Below are positions 1 to 11,046 of a stretch of DNA of 64,000 nt, one piece after another. Origin of the DNA: Locusta migratoria (taxonomy: Eukaryota; Arthropoda; Insecta; Orthoptera; Acrididae); the NCBI GenBank assembly GCA_026315105.1, contig CM048744.1, forward strand, positions 906,731,094 through 906,795,093, given 5' to 3'. Position 1 is the stretch's first letter. Each line of letters begins with the position of its first letter. Both the position numbers and the translations under genes were made by a program. The notes under the pieces were generated by a model. It saw only the letters and a list, made by a program, of their open reading frames with translations, did not search any database and was not told the DNA's origin.

Positions 1-240
1 GAGTAGGATCTTTTTCACAGAAATTTTATATAGTTTAATTTTGTACTGTAACGCGTTTTTGCTACCGACTGCAGATTTCCTGTTGTTAAGAAAAAAACAT
101 GTAACATTAAATAAATACGTTTCATCTCGAGAACTATTCGAAATAGAAATATGACGGTTTCTGTTGCTTCAGATGATCGTTTCTGTAAGTGAGCTGCAAG
201 TTTTATCAGAACACAGGAGTCGAGAGAACAGAAAAATGCG
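1..240. other. Anonymous AT-rich DNA
   Basis: I see no gene, RNA or repeat signature. The short open frames on both strands lack any recognisable motif. Confidence 0.5.
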
Positions 241-535
241 CGGAGTCGCTTTGTTCGGCACCATGCGGTTCCCCAGAGGAGTGGGGGGAATAATGAGCAG
301 CGCGCCACACGGGCGGCTCCGCAAGCGAGCGGAGTCGGCAGAGTGGTGGGGAGAGCTGAACCGGTGAACCAGCTAACTCACCGACTCAGTTGGCGGTCGG
401 ATCGCCTCGATCGCCGGAGTCGTGCGGAGCAGCGAGTCAGCGGTAGTCGGGAGCCGCGCGCTCACTGAACCATGCTGCTTGTGCGACTCACCGATTCTCG
501 GCTCGCAACGCGAAGGCGCTGCACGTGTTTAGGCG
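241..535. other. GC-rich, CpG-rich block
   Basis: Composition shifts sharply to GC/CpG-rich against AT-rich flanks. The block contains reiterated short motifs around GACTCACCGA, AACCGGTGAACC and GGAGTCG. It could be part of a repeat or a small CpG island. No convincing splice sites or coding motif are visible. Confidence 0.3.
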
Positions 536-1230
536 CTCATTTTTTGCGTTTTATACTTGCACATGGTCTATAGCACATTTATTTTGTAGCTTAGAAAACT
601 TCTGAAGCATATGGCAAGGGGTTTAGGAAACTTCTAAAAAAGGTGGCAAGGGTTGCTTATGCAGCTCATTGCTGTCACCAGAGGGACTTTTCGGATCAGA
701 TGAACTACCACTCTTTTTTTTGGATTCATCCATCACTCACTCCTTAGAAGGATCTGACTCTTTGAATCAGTTCAGGAGCAGATTGCCCATCTCTAATTTT
801 TACCAGTGCAATGGCTACCTTAAACTGTCACTTGAGTGTGCCATTATTTGTGCAGCCTAATCGACTGTATCTACGATAGAAACAGCTTCCGCGAACTACT
901 GATCAGCCTTATCCATCACGGTCAATCATATTTCATGTATCAGTTCTGACGGTAGCAGCAATTTGTTTACCAGATTAGGTGGGAGAGTTTCAAAATGAAT
1001 AAAAGGAATACAGACTTGCTGCATAGAACGACAATTTTACAGGTTTGTTATGAAAATTTTTCCACGACCAGTCAAAATTTTGCGTTTTATAGAATACATT
1101 TCGAGAAGGGATTCCCACTTTGAAGTGGGTGATCTGAGTACTATGTGCGTATATTCACGATATTTTCGACGTGTAAGATTGTCTTTACTGTAGCGTATAA
1201 AACCATGCGGAAGATTATCTTATGAATGAT

Positions 1231-1233
<3 letters not shown>
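536..1233. other. No recognisable feature
   Basis: AT-rich sequence with short chance reading frames. I see nothing to annotate. Confidence 0.5.

Positions 1234-1277
<44 letters not shown>
1234..1277. repeat. (CA)n microsatellite
   Basis: Uninterrupted CA dinucleotide tract of about 22 units. Confidence 0.97.
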
Positions 1278-1279
<2 letters not shown>

Positions 1280-1468
1280 TCATTATTCCAGTATCGCGCA
1301 TAGTTTTATGGAATACATTGAGAGGAACAGAACAGCGCAGTTTCTAAAACGTGAAAAACGTGAATAAATACAAGTCGTAACTGGTCAGAATTAGCAATTT
1401 TTTTTTTACTAAATATGACGTATTCAAGCTCAGATTAACGTATCTCACTAAACCCTGCAGTTTGAGCA

Positions 1469-1860
1469 GTGGCGGTTGATGCTTCAGAGGAATGGGGGTT
1501 CACTTCTTTCAGTGCCGAATCTTCATTGTTGCGTCCCCCCCCCCCCTCTTGTTCGGCGTCGGAAGATAATTTGGTGCACCTCTGCGAGTGGCGCCGATGG
1601 AAACCGACCCGGTTTGCCCTTCCCCCTTCTTTAAATATATTTTCGTTAAAGAAATCTGCAGAATGTCTTACCTCGGGTTGTTTGCGCTTGCTTCAACTCG
1701 ACCTGAGGCGTCGGCATGTCTGCCTTCAATGAACATGTTACGACGAAGAGACAAGCTACCTTCTAGTCACGTGACACTAAGCAGCAAGCGACAAGGCTGC
1801 TCTCCCCACCTCTTATTAAACAGATACTGGTTACAACGAAGAGTATAAATGTCATTTACT
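1469..1860. mobile_element. Possible hAT-type transposon end
   Basis: The stretch opens with CAGTGGCGG, the kind of terminal motif seen at hAT element ends and almost the same as the hAT-type MITE at 31079. It then runs through a C homopolymer (about 1534-1546) and GC-rich sequence. I found no matching inverted CCGCCACTG end downstream, so this is at most a truncated end. Confidence 0.3.
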
Positions 1861-1965
1861 CTCAAAATCGCGACATTCGCAAAAACGTCTAAAGATGTGG
1901 CAAGTAAGAATACAGAAGTTGTTATTTTCGTATCTATTATAAAGAAGATTGTGTTTTAAAAATTG

Positions 1966-2043
1966 CTTGCTGTCTGTTTCGAACCCACTACATTCAAAAC
2001 CGCAGCGCTATGCCGCTAACCACTTTGCTATTCATGCTAGGCG
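1966..2043 (-). repeat. Degenerate tRNA-like sequence
   Basis: Read on the minus strand, an A-box-like block (TAGCAAAGTGGTTAGCGGC) is followed about 35 nt later by a B-box-like GGGTTCGAAAC. The stems do not fold into a good cloverleaf. It is probably a tRNA-derived repeat head or pseudogene, not a working tRNA. Confidence 0.4.
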
Positions 2044-2045
2044 GA

Positions 2046-4319
2046 GAGTAGTGACTTCATTAGTATTCATGATCGGATATTGGGAAGGCTGTTACAGTAG
2101 ATGCATCTTTATAGTTATAAGATATTTTACCAAATATAACATGTTTTTGCTCAATCTTCAATACGCCGAAAACAAATATGAAGGGCGAGTGCTGCCTTCG
2201 TGGAGGACTTGCGCATGCGCAAGGCGAGGTGCGCAGTACCTCCATTGTCTTGCTTCGGGACCAGGCGTGCGAAATGGCCGGAGCTCAAGGAGCCGGCGTC
2301 TACGAGCTCCAACGCCAATTGCAACAAATCATAAGTTGAGCTGCGCCAGCGCCACATCTTAGCAAATTTTGATTGTTTGAAAAATAATACATAAAGGCAT
2401 GCACTCTTCGTGTAGGATACCCAAAGAGAACGTACTTAAACACTATTTAAATTCAAAATGTTTAATATGGTAATGTAGGATATAATCCATGTCCATTTTA
2501 TTGCCTGACTTTTGCTCAAAAATCATTTTTATTACAGAAATTTCTAAAAAAAAAAAGGCGGCTCTTGTCTAACGATCTAAAACAGTGATGTAAGATCTTT
2601 GTTTCCCAAGAGCATTTTTTGTGATATGTTAAGACGTAGCCCAACCTTCTCTGCTAACCGCCTCAAGCCCAATTTGATTTTTGCGCAGGCACACTTCTGA
2701 CGTACCAGCTCTGTCATGAACACAACACAGTTTACGACGGGCGGCCCCAGCGCAACACCACCGGTATGCATGCTTAGTTTTGTCATATTTACCATTTACA
2801 CATTGTTTCAATTCGGGCAAACCAATTTATTATCATTTACGGAATACAAGCAGAGAAAGTAGGGTCGTCTAGAGTTCACAGAGACGAAAATATGAAATAA
2901 TTTGCGAGTACTTTGCACCTACAGTTTTCTTCTCTATAGCCAAATGTAAAATATAACGTAATTGTTGGTGGCATTTGCTCTTCTTTGTATGCAGATAACC
3001 CTGCTGATGGGGCTCTAATGCCACGAAACTAATTGGTTGAAAATAAAAAGAGTACCATACAGCTGATGCGGTTTCCATTCAATATGATCCAAAGCCAATG
3101 TTTAAAACGGCGTTTCCCATCGCCCCTCCCTTACGTGGACACGCCCATATGCTGCCTCCAGGAGGTTCAGAAGAGATTTTGAACATCAGCCTGTAAGATA
3201 CCTATTAGTATTGTGTGTCACATTAGTTAACGATGAAATTTTCTATAAAAGATTTTGTTATGTTATAAATTAATTTCAAGGCTAATTAGTATGTTTGCTG
3301 TTTTTAATATATATCAAAATTTACCGTAAAGTATTTTTCAGAATATATAGAATCTCCATGTAATTGCTAGGAAGAGAAAAAGTGGTTGTTCTTTGCTGAT
3401 AGACGTTCGAGTATTCTATAGGAGTATGATATTATTGAAATGTTATGGAAAGTGAATCTATTATATTAGGAACGCTAAATATATGTATTTCAACTTAAAG
3501 TAAGTTCTGCTTTCGTCTACAATTATTTCATCTCTTCAACATGTAATTTTGGTGTAGTAGAAAGAGATTCTACGGGAGCTACCTCACCTCGAGTTACGAA
3601 CCTGCAGATTTTACACACGGGACTTTATTTGAAGCTAATTATAAAATTGACTGTTATATTAGACACATACTGCTCGTAATTCCAGGTTGGGTAGTGAATT
3701 TTCCATTCGGTACATAGACCTTCTATTATCCAAGAAATTAAAAAGTTTACAGGCTCACACAATTTCAGACCATGATGCAAGAAACTACGAGCTGCATCTA
3801 GACCACAAAGTGTAGCCTGTGGTGGTAAGAAATAAAATTGTTACTTTTCAGGAATTTCGCAGCATCTTATCAGAAACTGACCAGAGACTTACGGAGACAT
3901 TTCAATCAAAATAATTGATTATGTCAGACGTAATGAATAACAATATTTAATATATAATTATTTTACAAGCCGCGCATGCGCATTGCGACGCTTGCGGCAA
4001 TCGGGTAGATCGCGTAGCCCCGGACGGCGGGTAACCGCGGACATTTCAATTTCTAACAAACGAAGCACGTTGCGCTGGCAAGACTGCATTTGAAATGCGC
4101 GTCCTATGGAGTAAAAACTCATGCAAGTCAGTTGTGGCATAGGCACCGAGCGAGCTACTCCCAACGGTGAATTTTGTTCGCGCAAAAATTTTTCGTCGTT
4201 CCTGTTTAACTTCGTTGGCGGTTTACACCCATAAGAACAGTTTTTGAAATTAGCATTTGATCTTGCAGAAACTCTGAAAATCCCTCAGATTTAATAAAGG
4301 TAAGGGTCATCTCCATATA
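2046..4319. other. Long stretch without gene
   Basis: Mostly AT-rich. Two GC-richer patches (about 2200-2360 and 3960-4190) both contain GCGCATGCGCA-like sequence. Neither shows a protein motif or clear splice sites. The rest, including the very AT-rich part at 3190-3960, shows nothing I can name. Confidence 0.45.
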
Positions 4320-4324
4320 AAAAA

Positions 4325-4640
4325 AAGTTTAGAAGAGAGACAGAAAAGGAAATGCAATAAAAAGGACAAGCCGAAAAAACAAAAAACGCAAATGCACTAA
4401 AGAAACGTTCATGGCAAAGATAAATATTCAGTCTCTCCGAAGAGGATCAAAGAAAACAGGTAGAATGCATCACATGCGGAGAAATCTTCCAAAAAGGCTG
4501 TATTCAGTGCTATAACTGCATGAACTGGTACCATGAAAACTGATTTTATGCAGATGCTTGAGATATTTATTACAACTCTATGTTTTTAAGGCCAAGAAAC
4601 AAGTGGAGTACCACTGAATGCTGTGTCCGGGGCTACGCTC
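4325..4640 (+). pseudogene. Decayed transposon ORF C-terminus, Cys-rich finger
   Basis: Conceptual translation gives a Lys/Arg-rich stretch with KPKKQKTQM, then a Cys/His cluster CITCGEIF, QCYNCMNWYHEN. The spacing (C-x2-C ... C-x2-C ... WYH-x2) resembles the PHD-like finger that ends many pogo/Tigger-type DDE transposase ORFs, where Cys usually follows the His motif; here it reads Asn. In-frame stops follow at once, so this is a relic. The family assignment rests on the basic linker plus finger pattern only. A host zinc-finger relic is possible. Confidence 0.4.
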
Positions 4641-5088
4641 CAAATTTTTTAGTGCCAATAAACTGATTCAAAAGTGTATTTAAGAAAGTTCATAAAAAAC
4701 TTATCTACGCTTAGTTCTAAGTGATATAACTGAAGAAGTTACTGGTTTCATTTTACGATGCAATTTAACACAGAAAAATTGTTTATTGTTGTTTTATTGG
4801 CAATTCATTTTTGTGTCCGAGGCTACCCGACCTCCCCCTATACTAAGCGGCCGCGCTATGGCTCGAATACGTGATGTATCCGCGACGTAAAATGTTTCTC
4901 AATCGATAGAAAATGCTTTAAATATGCATATAAAATTATCTGATAAAAGAACGAAACGAAGAATGATTTTTTTCCAGCAGTCATATTTACTCTTTTTCAC
5001 CACGAGCTTTTTCCGGTGGTTCACTGAACCAGTGAACACACAGGACGCGGCGCCACTGATTTTAAGCAAACTCTCAAGACATCTCACT
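4641..5088. other. No recognisable feature
   Basis: AT-rich spacer. A phrase close to TGTCCGRGGCTACSC occurs at about 4624 and again at about 4816, which may mark the tail of the relic upstream. Confidence 0.35.
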
Positions 5089-5092
5089 TGGT

Positions 5093-5123
<31 letters not shown>

Positions 5124-5205
5124 GGGGGAAGAGGAGGAAGATGGTCACAAAAACTCGCCATCAGCCCAAGTAATAAACGGATGCCCGCCCCCCCCCCCCC
5201 CCCCC
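5089..5205. repeat. (GT)n, poly-G and poly-C low-complexity cluster
   Basis: A GT tract runs into a 22-nt G run (5107-5128). A C run of about 18 nt follows at 5188-5205. Such runs are prone to length errors in assembly. Confidence 0.95.
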
Positions 5206-5560
5206 GAAGACTGCCACGACACTGCGCGCGTCGACGTGTCGTGCTGCAGTGCACTCGTGCGGGGGCGGCAGCGGACAGCGGGCACGCGGTGACGCTCCTC
5301 GGGCCAGGGCGGGGTCGTATCGACCGGCGGCTGTTATTGTTCGGCGCTACCTGGCTGCCGTGGTCAGGCGCGTGCCGCACGCCTCTGCGGGCCCAATTAG
5401 ACACCGGCTCGCGCTGCCACCGGCACAGGCGGCCCTTTTTATTCTGGCCCCGTTTAACGAGCGCCGCTCACCTCGGACGCACCCCGGGTGTCACAACTTC
5501 GCAGAAGGAACTGACTTACATCGCACGCCGGCAAGAGTCGCTCACTCAGCTTAAGATCCG
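5206..5560. other. CpG-rich island
   Basis: A strongly GC- and CpG-rich segment in AT-rich DNA. Long open frames on both strands are expected from the lack of AT-rich stops and carry no recognisable domain. It might be a promoter-proximal CpG island or an exon fragment. A GTGAGC donor-like site on the minus strand near 5466-5471 has no convincing partner. Confidence 0.3.
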
Positions 5561-5599
5561 TACCCCAACATCGGGAAGATGCATAGTTCACTTAAATGT

Positions 5600-7160
5600 T
5601 TAAGAACGGCAATAGGAGTGATCCGCAAAATTACAGGGCCTAAATCATTGACGTTTTACGGCAGGTTTTTAAACATATACACTCCGTCTATAGTCTCCCA
5701 ACCCTATTACCGGACAATTAATGTACCGTGCGCCTAATTGCTGACCTGATGGAAAGGCAATCGTTAAATAAATTAATGCCGATAAATGTAATGGAGGTTA
5801 TAACTTGATGGATGCCGCTATGTTTATGTACGTGACATCGAGCGAAAATATGGTAATGAATACGAAAAATATTTTGTAAATTGCTGTTAAAACGTGAACA
5901 AACGGCTGAAAAATTATGAGTTTAGTGGAATGAGCGAACTAAATTTGGAAAAAATCATTTATATTAATTAATGGGGTTTGACTTAATAGGAGGACGGACG
6001 CAAAAGTTACACTACGTTAGGTTAAGCCAAGCCAAGCACAAACCAAATGAGACTACCCAAGAAATTGCCTAGCAGCGCAGCGATTTTACAACTATTATGC
6101 ATCAATGAACATCATTTAGTAACATAATGGTTTTAAGATGATCTCAAACTTATGGTTCACCGTAATGCTTGTCTTACACACAGTACCTTGAATAGAATAC
6201 TTAACACTGGTAGGGAGCAACTAGTTAATTAGTTAAGTTAGACTTGTTAATTTTAACTGTGAAAATTGTACTTTAAGATTTTTTTTACAAGGCTTGCTAT
6301 GCAATTCAACTAAGTACTGATACCTGCAAATTGTTAACTATACGAACTCCATACTCTCAATAATATTTCGTTAACACTTATTTATGATATTCAGTGACTG
6401 CAAAATTATAATTAATACTGTCATTAATTTGATCTCTATAAACTGTATAAATTACTCTGTTTTTTAGCAAACTGTGGAATTTAATAACTATGCAGTGACA
6501 TACATAATAGTTCAGTAACATTCAGTTTTAATTAATAATACAAAGACTTCGGATTTATATATCACCAAATTAACTGACCACATTTGTCACTGAAAATCAT
6601 CTTTTATCATTAATACTCTTTATTTTCATGATTAACTCTCGCAATAACAATGATATGAATAGGACCCTGCCTGGTATAAGTCTCAGGTAAAAAACTCGTT
6701 AACACAGATTTTTCACTAATTTTGGTTCACTATTGATAACATTTCTGGCTAGCCGTACATGCTAATAGAAGACTAATTGGCTGGATCTTACTTTAGTGAG
6801 GCGGCGTCAGACATTATTGGCACAACAGGCTCTTCTCGGCAACGAATTATTTATAACAATTTTAGGCCCACAGTACTCTTCTTCATACACGTATCCACTT
6901 TATCAAATATGTACTGTGCCCACAACCATTAAATCGCGCCTTATTAACAATATCCTGTTGTGACGATACCACAAGAATTCCTTGCAACAAACACTCGCTA
7001 CCACTGCCGTCTCTAACAACTTTTTGCCTCAGCTCTCCAGCGATCCAACTCAGTCAAAGATCCTACTAATCTTACAATGCTAAAATCCCTGACTAGGCCA
7101 GCGTGTCTACTATACAGATTTGATTTCGTATTTACAATATTGCAACATTATCTAAAATTA
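5600..7160. other. AT-rich stretch without gene
   Basis: Very AT-rich sequence with TTAATTA-type motifs and frequent stops in all frames. I see no gene, RNA or mobile-element end. Confidence 0.5.
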
Positions 7161-7169
7161 ACAGTATTT

Positions 7170-7383
7170 ACACAACAAAATTGGAGAAAACAAGTCTTAT
7201 GTTAGTCACTGAGTTGCTGTGTTACACGTCCCACAAAGGCCTCACAAGGCCTTTGTGCACCTCGCTTCCCAACAGCGCTCGGCAGACACGGTGACCCATC
7301 CAAGTGCTGGCCAAGGCCCACAGAGCTTAACTCTGGTGATATAACGGGAACTGGTGTATCCACTGCGGCACGGTCGCTGGCTT
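7170..7383 (-). repeat. 5S rRNA-derived SINE (SINE3-like)
   Basis: On the minus strand, 7383 down to about 7275 reads as a diverged 5S rRNA. It has a GCCAGCGACC start, GATACACCAGTTC, ATCACCAGAGTTAAGC and the highly conserved CACTTGGATGGGTCACC. These blocks include the internal pol III promoter region. Downstream the sequence departs from 5S with a perfect 10-bp inverted repeat (ACAAAGGCCT/AGGCCTTTGT, 7233-7256) and then AT-rich body. The fusion of a 5S head to an unrelated body is the hallmark of SINE3-class elements. A simple 5S pseudogene is the alternative. Confidence 0.65.
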
Positions 7384-7506
7384 TACAACATCTTTTCCTG
7401 AATTAACGAACTACCTCGAAGAGAACGGTCTATTGACCCATAGTCAACACGGATTCAGAAAGTATCGTTCTTGTGAAACACAGCGAGGACTTGAAAAAAT
7501 TGAAAT

Positions 7507-7606
7507 TCAAATGTTTGTAAAGCTTATGGGAACTGAACTGCGGGGTCATCAGTCCCTAAACTTACAAACTACTTATAAACTACCTTATACTAAAGACAGC
7601 ACAAAC
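7507..7606 (-). repeat. Truncated tRNA-derived SINE, 3' part
   Basis: Matches the body shared with copies near 11047, 40227, 44749 and 51860: AGCTTATGGGA, GGGGTCATCAGTCCCTAAAC and TTACAAACTACTTAT. The tRNA-like head is missing; the element stops abruptly where another SINE begins at about 7613. Confidence 0.8.
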
Positions 7607-7612
7607 CTCCGT

Positions 7613-7770
7613 GAGTCGTGTCGGCATAGCTCAGTCGGTAGAGCGCTTGCCCGCGAAAGGGAAAGGTCTCAGGTTCGAGTCCTGGTTCAGGCACACAATT
7701 TTAATCTGCCAGGAAGTTTCATATCAGCGCACACTCCGCTGCAGAGTGGAAAGTTTCATTCTTTATTTTC
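7613..7770 (+). repeat. tRNA-derived SINE, second family
   Basis: The head has a good pol III A box (TAGCTCAGTCGGTAGAGCG) and B box (GGTTCGAGTCC) at tRNA spacing. The anticodon loop reads CGCGAAA, lacks the U33 of a working tRNA, and the stem has a mismatch. The tail after the tRNA-like part (AATCTGCCAGGAAGTTTC ... CTCCGCTGCAGAGTG) is not tRNA. The pattern fits an abundant locust SINE as I remember it. Confidence 0.75.
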
Positions 7771-8561
7771 GTTGTTTGACAGTGGCGTCAATAAGTTAGT
7801 TTCTTTAGTTTTACTTAATTTTTGGCCCACTTTAGGTTACGGTAATAACACTAGAAGTGGGCCTTTGCGTTCGTCTTTTGACAGCTCGGAATTTAAATGA
7901 AAATAACGGCTTAACCATTCATCTGACACGAAAATTTTATAACCTAATTTGTAGAGGGGAAAATTCTCTACAAATTTGCTCTTATGTTTTTTTTTTCTCC
8001 CATATCGCGTAGCGTTTCAAAGATATTTGCAAAAATAACGGCGATTTTGGGATGTATGTCCGTAACATGTTCCCTGTTTTAAAGACGAACCGTTCAACCG
8101 ATCAACACCAAATTTTACAGACATGATTGTAGACCAGAACCTCCCTTTTTCAAATTTTTCGGACAAAAAATTCGGTAGTAAAACAACCGTTTGTAATATA
8201 ACTGAAATTGCAAACGAACCGTTCATCTGACACGAAAATTGAATAACCTAATTGGTAGAAGAGAAAATTCTCTAAAACTTATCTCCCTTATGTTTTTTCA
8301 TATCTCGTATCGTTTGAGACATATTTGCAAAAACAACGGAGATTTGACATCCTCATTTGAATTAATGAAAACCAGCCGTTGGGAGATGTCACGTGACATT
8401 CCACGCGTATTATTTGATTTTTCTTATTGTAACTTACACGTTGTTATTTCGAAGCAACGGCACACTGAGGAATTAACAAAAACATAGTTCTTCGTGCGAT
8501 AAATGATAATCTAATGTCTACAAATGCCATATTAACATCAGTTAACAACGGCCATCAATAG

Positions 8562-9501
8562 TTATGATTCTCCTGGCCTATGGCCACTTCATATTTCTGG
8601 CCGCTGGCCGTTTCTTTGCTAACATTGTACGTGTCTCAAACGTGGAAGAAAGAAGTGCAGCATATGTTGAAATGTGGGATGGGGAGCAATAGCATATGGC
8701 ACAGTAGGTGCTGGTTCCCGTGGGAAAGCCCGCCTATGTTACTGGTACTCTCCTCGCATTGGCTGCTGCATTTCACGTTACGTCATTTCTTTTGACATTA
8801 GTTTTGTTAATTATATACTAAATATTAATTATTCAGAGCTGAGAATTTATGATAAATATCTCTCAAGGACAGGGTAGGTTTTGACAATTGAAAAAGTTTA
8901 AGGTGCCTTCTCTTATTGTAGCAAGAGAAGAGCGATTTTGCAGAAGGCGTGCGACGGCCCCGTTTTGGCGCGAAATAGAGCATCAGGTGTCCTCTCGCAA
9001 CGCGCCGCAGTTTCAGTCTCGTGCTGACCACTATACGCGCCGGACCGCGCCGGTCATGAGTAAAGTTTTGCGTAATTGTGATAACAGTCGAGGTCTCAAC
9101 ATGAACTACGGGCAGCATAGACCGTGTCGGAATGACAATAGTTGTTCTTATTTAATTATTTATTTAATAAATGGCATCACTGACAAAAATCTGGCGAGTC
9201 GCTTCTTATGCTTCCATCCAACAGAACTTATTTTAGCCTCACTTTTATGCTGTAGAAGAACCAACGACCTGTGTGCTGTCTTCTGCGCTGGGGACAACTA
9301 TAGAAGACAACAGGTTAGTCAGAACTATGCTTTCCATAAAGACTTGGACAGCAACGACACCTCGTGCGTACTGTAGGGCGGTACAAACGCACACCGCTAC
9401 GCAACAGCATCCGCAAGGATGCGGAGGTTTTAGGGGACTAGTGGGAGGAAGCAGTACTCACTTCTCCGTCCGCAAATATAATAAAACCCTAGGAAACTTG
9501 T
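8562..9501. mobile_element. Unclassified 940-bp insertion inside TIR element
   Basis: The homologous element at 57532-58587 is continuous across this site, giving an empty-site comparison. ATAG occurs on both sides (8558-8561 and 9502-9505), consistent with a 4-bp target duplication. I see no TIRs and no TG...CA ends. It holds a short CpG-rich part (8940-9060) and an AATAAAACC near its right end. A solo LTR or a simple captured segment are both possible. Confidence 0.5.
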
Positions 9502-9537
9502 ATAGTATGAGATTAAAGAACTCCTGTTTTGATTTAT

Positions 9538-9608
9538 AGCCGTAGCGTAGTGCGCAGTGTACTGGACTGTGACGCGAAAGGTCGGTGGTTCGAAACCCGC
9601 CACTACCA
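9538..9608 (+). repeat. tRNA-like module within TIR element
   Basis: The B-box-like GGTTCGAAACC and an anticodon-like CTGTGAC loop are present, but the D arm is poor. The homologous module in the other copy has a CTGTAAC loop, which would read as a Tyr (GTA) anticodon with U33. It is shared by both copies, so it belongs to the element and is not a late insertion. Confidence 0.45.
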
Positions 9609-9836
9609 ATTTTTTTTCCTAAAAGGGTTCCAGACATTTATTAAGTTGTTATTATTTAGATTATTATTTTGGTCCAAAATGTTTGCAAAAACTACAAATC
9701 TAAAGTGGGCCGTAAAACACGTCAGTGCGATTTTTATTTGATCTTGTGATCGGATCTGCACTTTTGAATGTGATACTCTTGTGACGAGGCACTTCCGATA
9801 TTTGTCTCGTCTTTTAACTCACAATCAACAATCAAT

Positions 9837-10061
9837 GTATGTCGTAGATGGTTCGCAAAATGAGTTTATTGTGACTGGAGTCATCGCGGTACTCGCAATC
9901 GAGACACGTGAAACTACAGTAGGTTTTGAAAGATTCGAGCAAATTTCTCCTAGGATGCGAAAGACGCCGGCTGTTAGGAAGCCAGAGAGGTGTAAGTGGC
10001 ATAGTGAACGCGGGTCAGAGGATCAAAGTGCTGTGTGTTAGGCAGGGTTAAAGGGAAGGTT

Positions 10062-10137
<76 letters not shown>

Positions 10138-10576
10138 CGAGCCTGCTGTTGTATTCGGGACTTCCGCTCGCAGCCCATCGGCGTCGGCGGGTAACACGAT
10201 CGGCGTGAGGAGGGCGACTTCGCCAGCTCCCCGCGCCGCGTCCCGTTTCGCTCCGCCAACTCGCGCCCTATACAGTGTCGCGGAATGCATTGTGTTTCAC
10301 AGTTTCTCACTACCCTTGGCGCTCCTCATCAGATTACAGTTTCACGCTCCGCAAACAGGTTGCTCCGTTTCCTCTCCGGAAGCACTTTGATCCTCTGACC
10401 CGCGTTCACTATGCCACTTACACCTCTCTGGCTTCCTAACAGCCGGCGTCTTTCGCATCCTAGGAGAAATTTGCACGAACCTTTCAAAACCTACTGTAGT
10501 TTCACATGTCTCGATTGCGAGTATCTGGATGACTCCAGTCACAATGAAGTCACTTTGCGAACCATCTACGATATAC
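9837..10576. mobile_element. Fold-back element with 196-bp arms and GC-rich core
   Basis: Left arm 9837-10032 and right arm 10381-10576 are inverted copies of equal length with about ten differences by eye and no gaps. The differences all lie in the outer half; the inner roughly 90-100 bp are identical. The 348-bp spacer holds a long (GA)n tract and a CpG-rich segment unlike the arms. The mirrored frames VDGSQ ... RKTPAVRKPERCKWHSER are one sequence read from both arms and not a gene. A TIR-rich MITE carrying captured DNA is the best reading. Confidence 0.7.
10053..10138. repeat. (GA)n microsatellite
   Basis: A long GA dinucleotide tract in the spacer of the fold-back element. Confidence 0.95.
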
Positions 10577-10825
10577 GAGGCGCGTCCAGGAAGTAAGTTC
10601 TGTTTGGTAATAAAATGAAATTGTACACAGATACAGAAGAAATTTTTATTGCTCAAAATTCTAAAACTCTAACTACTTTTCCACATAACTGTCAAAAATT
10701 TTGTAGGCACTTGCATAGCGTGCCACAAGTTTTTGCATGCATCCTTCACAGGAGGTTGCCGCCTGTGTATTCAACCATGTGGTAACACCTCTATCATCGT
10801 TGAAGTGTTGACCACCAAGGACTGA

Positions 10826-11035
10826 AAATGTTCAAATGTCTGTAAATCTATCGGACCAACCTGCGTGGTCATCAGTCCGTAGGTTACAAACTACTTAAAC
10901 CTAGGTAAACTAACCTAAGGACAACAAACACGCCCATGCCCCAGGGATGTCTCTAACCTCCACGGCGAGCAACCACGCGCTCCGCAGCGAGACGCTTTAG
11001 TCCCCTCGGCTACTCCACCGCGGCACCAAGGACTG
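10826..11035 (-). repeat. tRNA-derived SINE (CCGCGG-head family), inserted in mariner
   Basis: On the minus strand it runs from a GCCGCGGTGGAGTAGCCGAG head, through CGCGTGGTTGCTCGCCGTGGA, to a body ending GACCACGCAGGTTGG, GATAGATTTACAG and ACATT. The target sequence CCAAGGACTGA lies on each side (10815-10825 and 11036-11046). Confidence 0.8.
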
Positions 11036-11046
11036 ATTCAAAAGGT

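Larger units (their letters stand above)
7824..9711 (+). mobile_element. TIR element with internal tRNA-like module, copy 1 (interrupted)
   Basis: The ends are inverted: GGCCCACTTTAG at 7824 and CTAAAGTGGGCC ending at 9711. A second inverted TAGAAGTGGGCC lies just inside the left end, making a subterminal hairpin. The interior is shared with a reversed copy at 57532-58587, including CATCTGACACGAAAATT and TTTGGTCCAAAATG. Aligning the copies shows that 8562-9501 is a later insertion; without it this copy is about 950 bp. No transposase frame is visible, so it is non-autonomous. TSDs are unclear because both copies also share GTAAAACAYGT just beyond the right TIR. Confidence 0.65.

Noticed and set aside
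5084..5603. Long open frames of 101-171 residues on both strands
   Set aside because: They run through homopolymers and CpG-rich DNA where stops are rare, and carry no domain.
9781..10656. Mirrored frames with VDGSQ...KPERCKWHSERGSEDQSA
   Set aside because: The frames arise from the two inverted arms; no start, splice or family evidence supports a protein.
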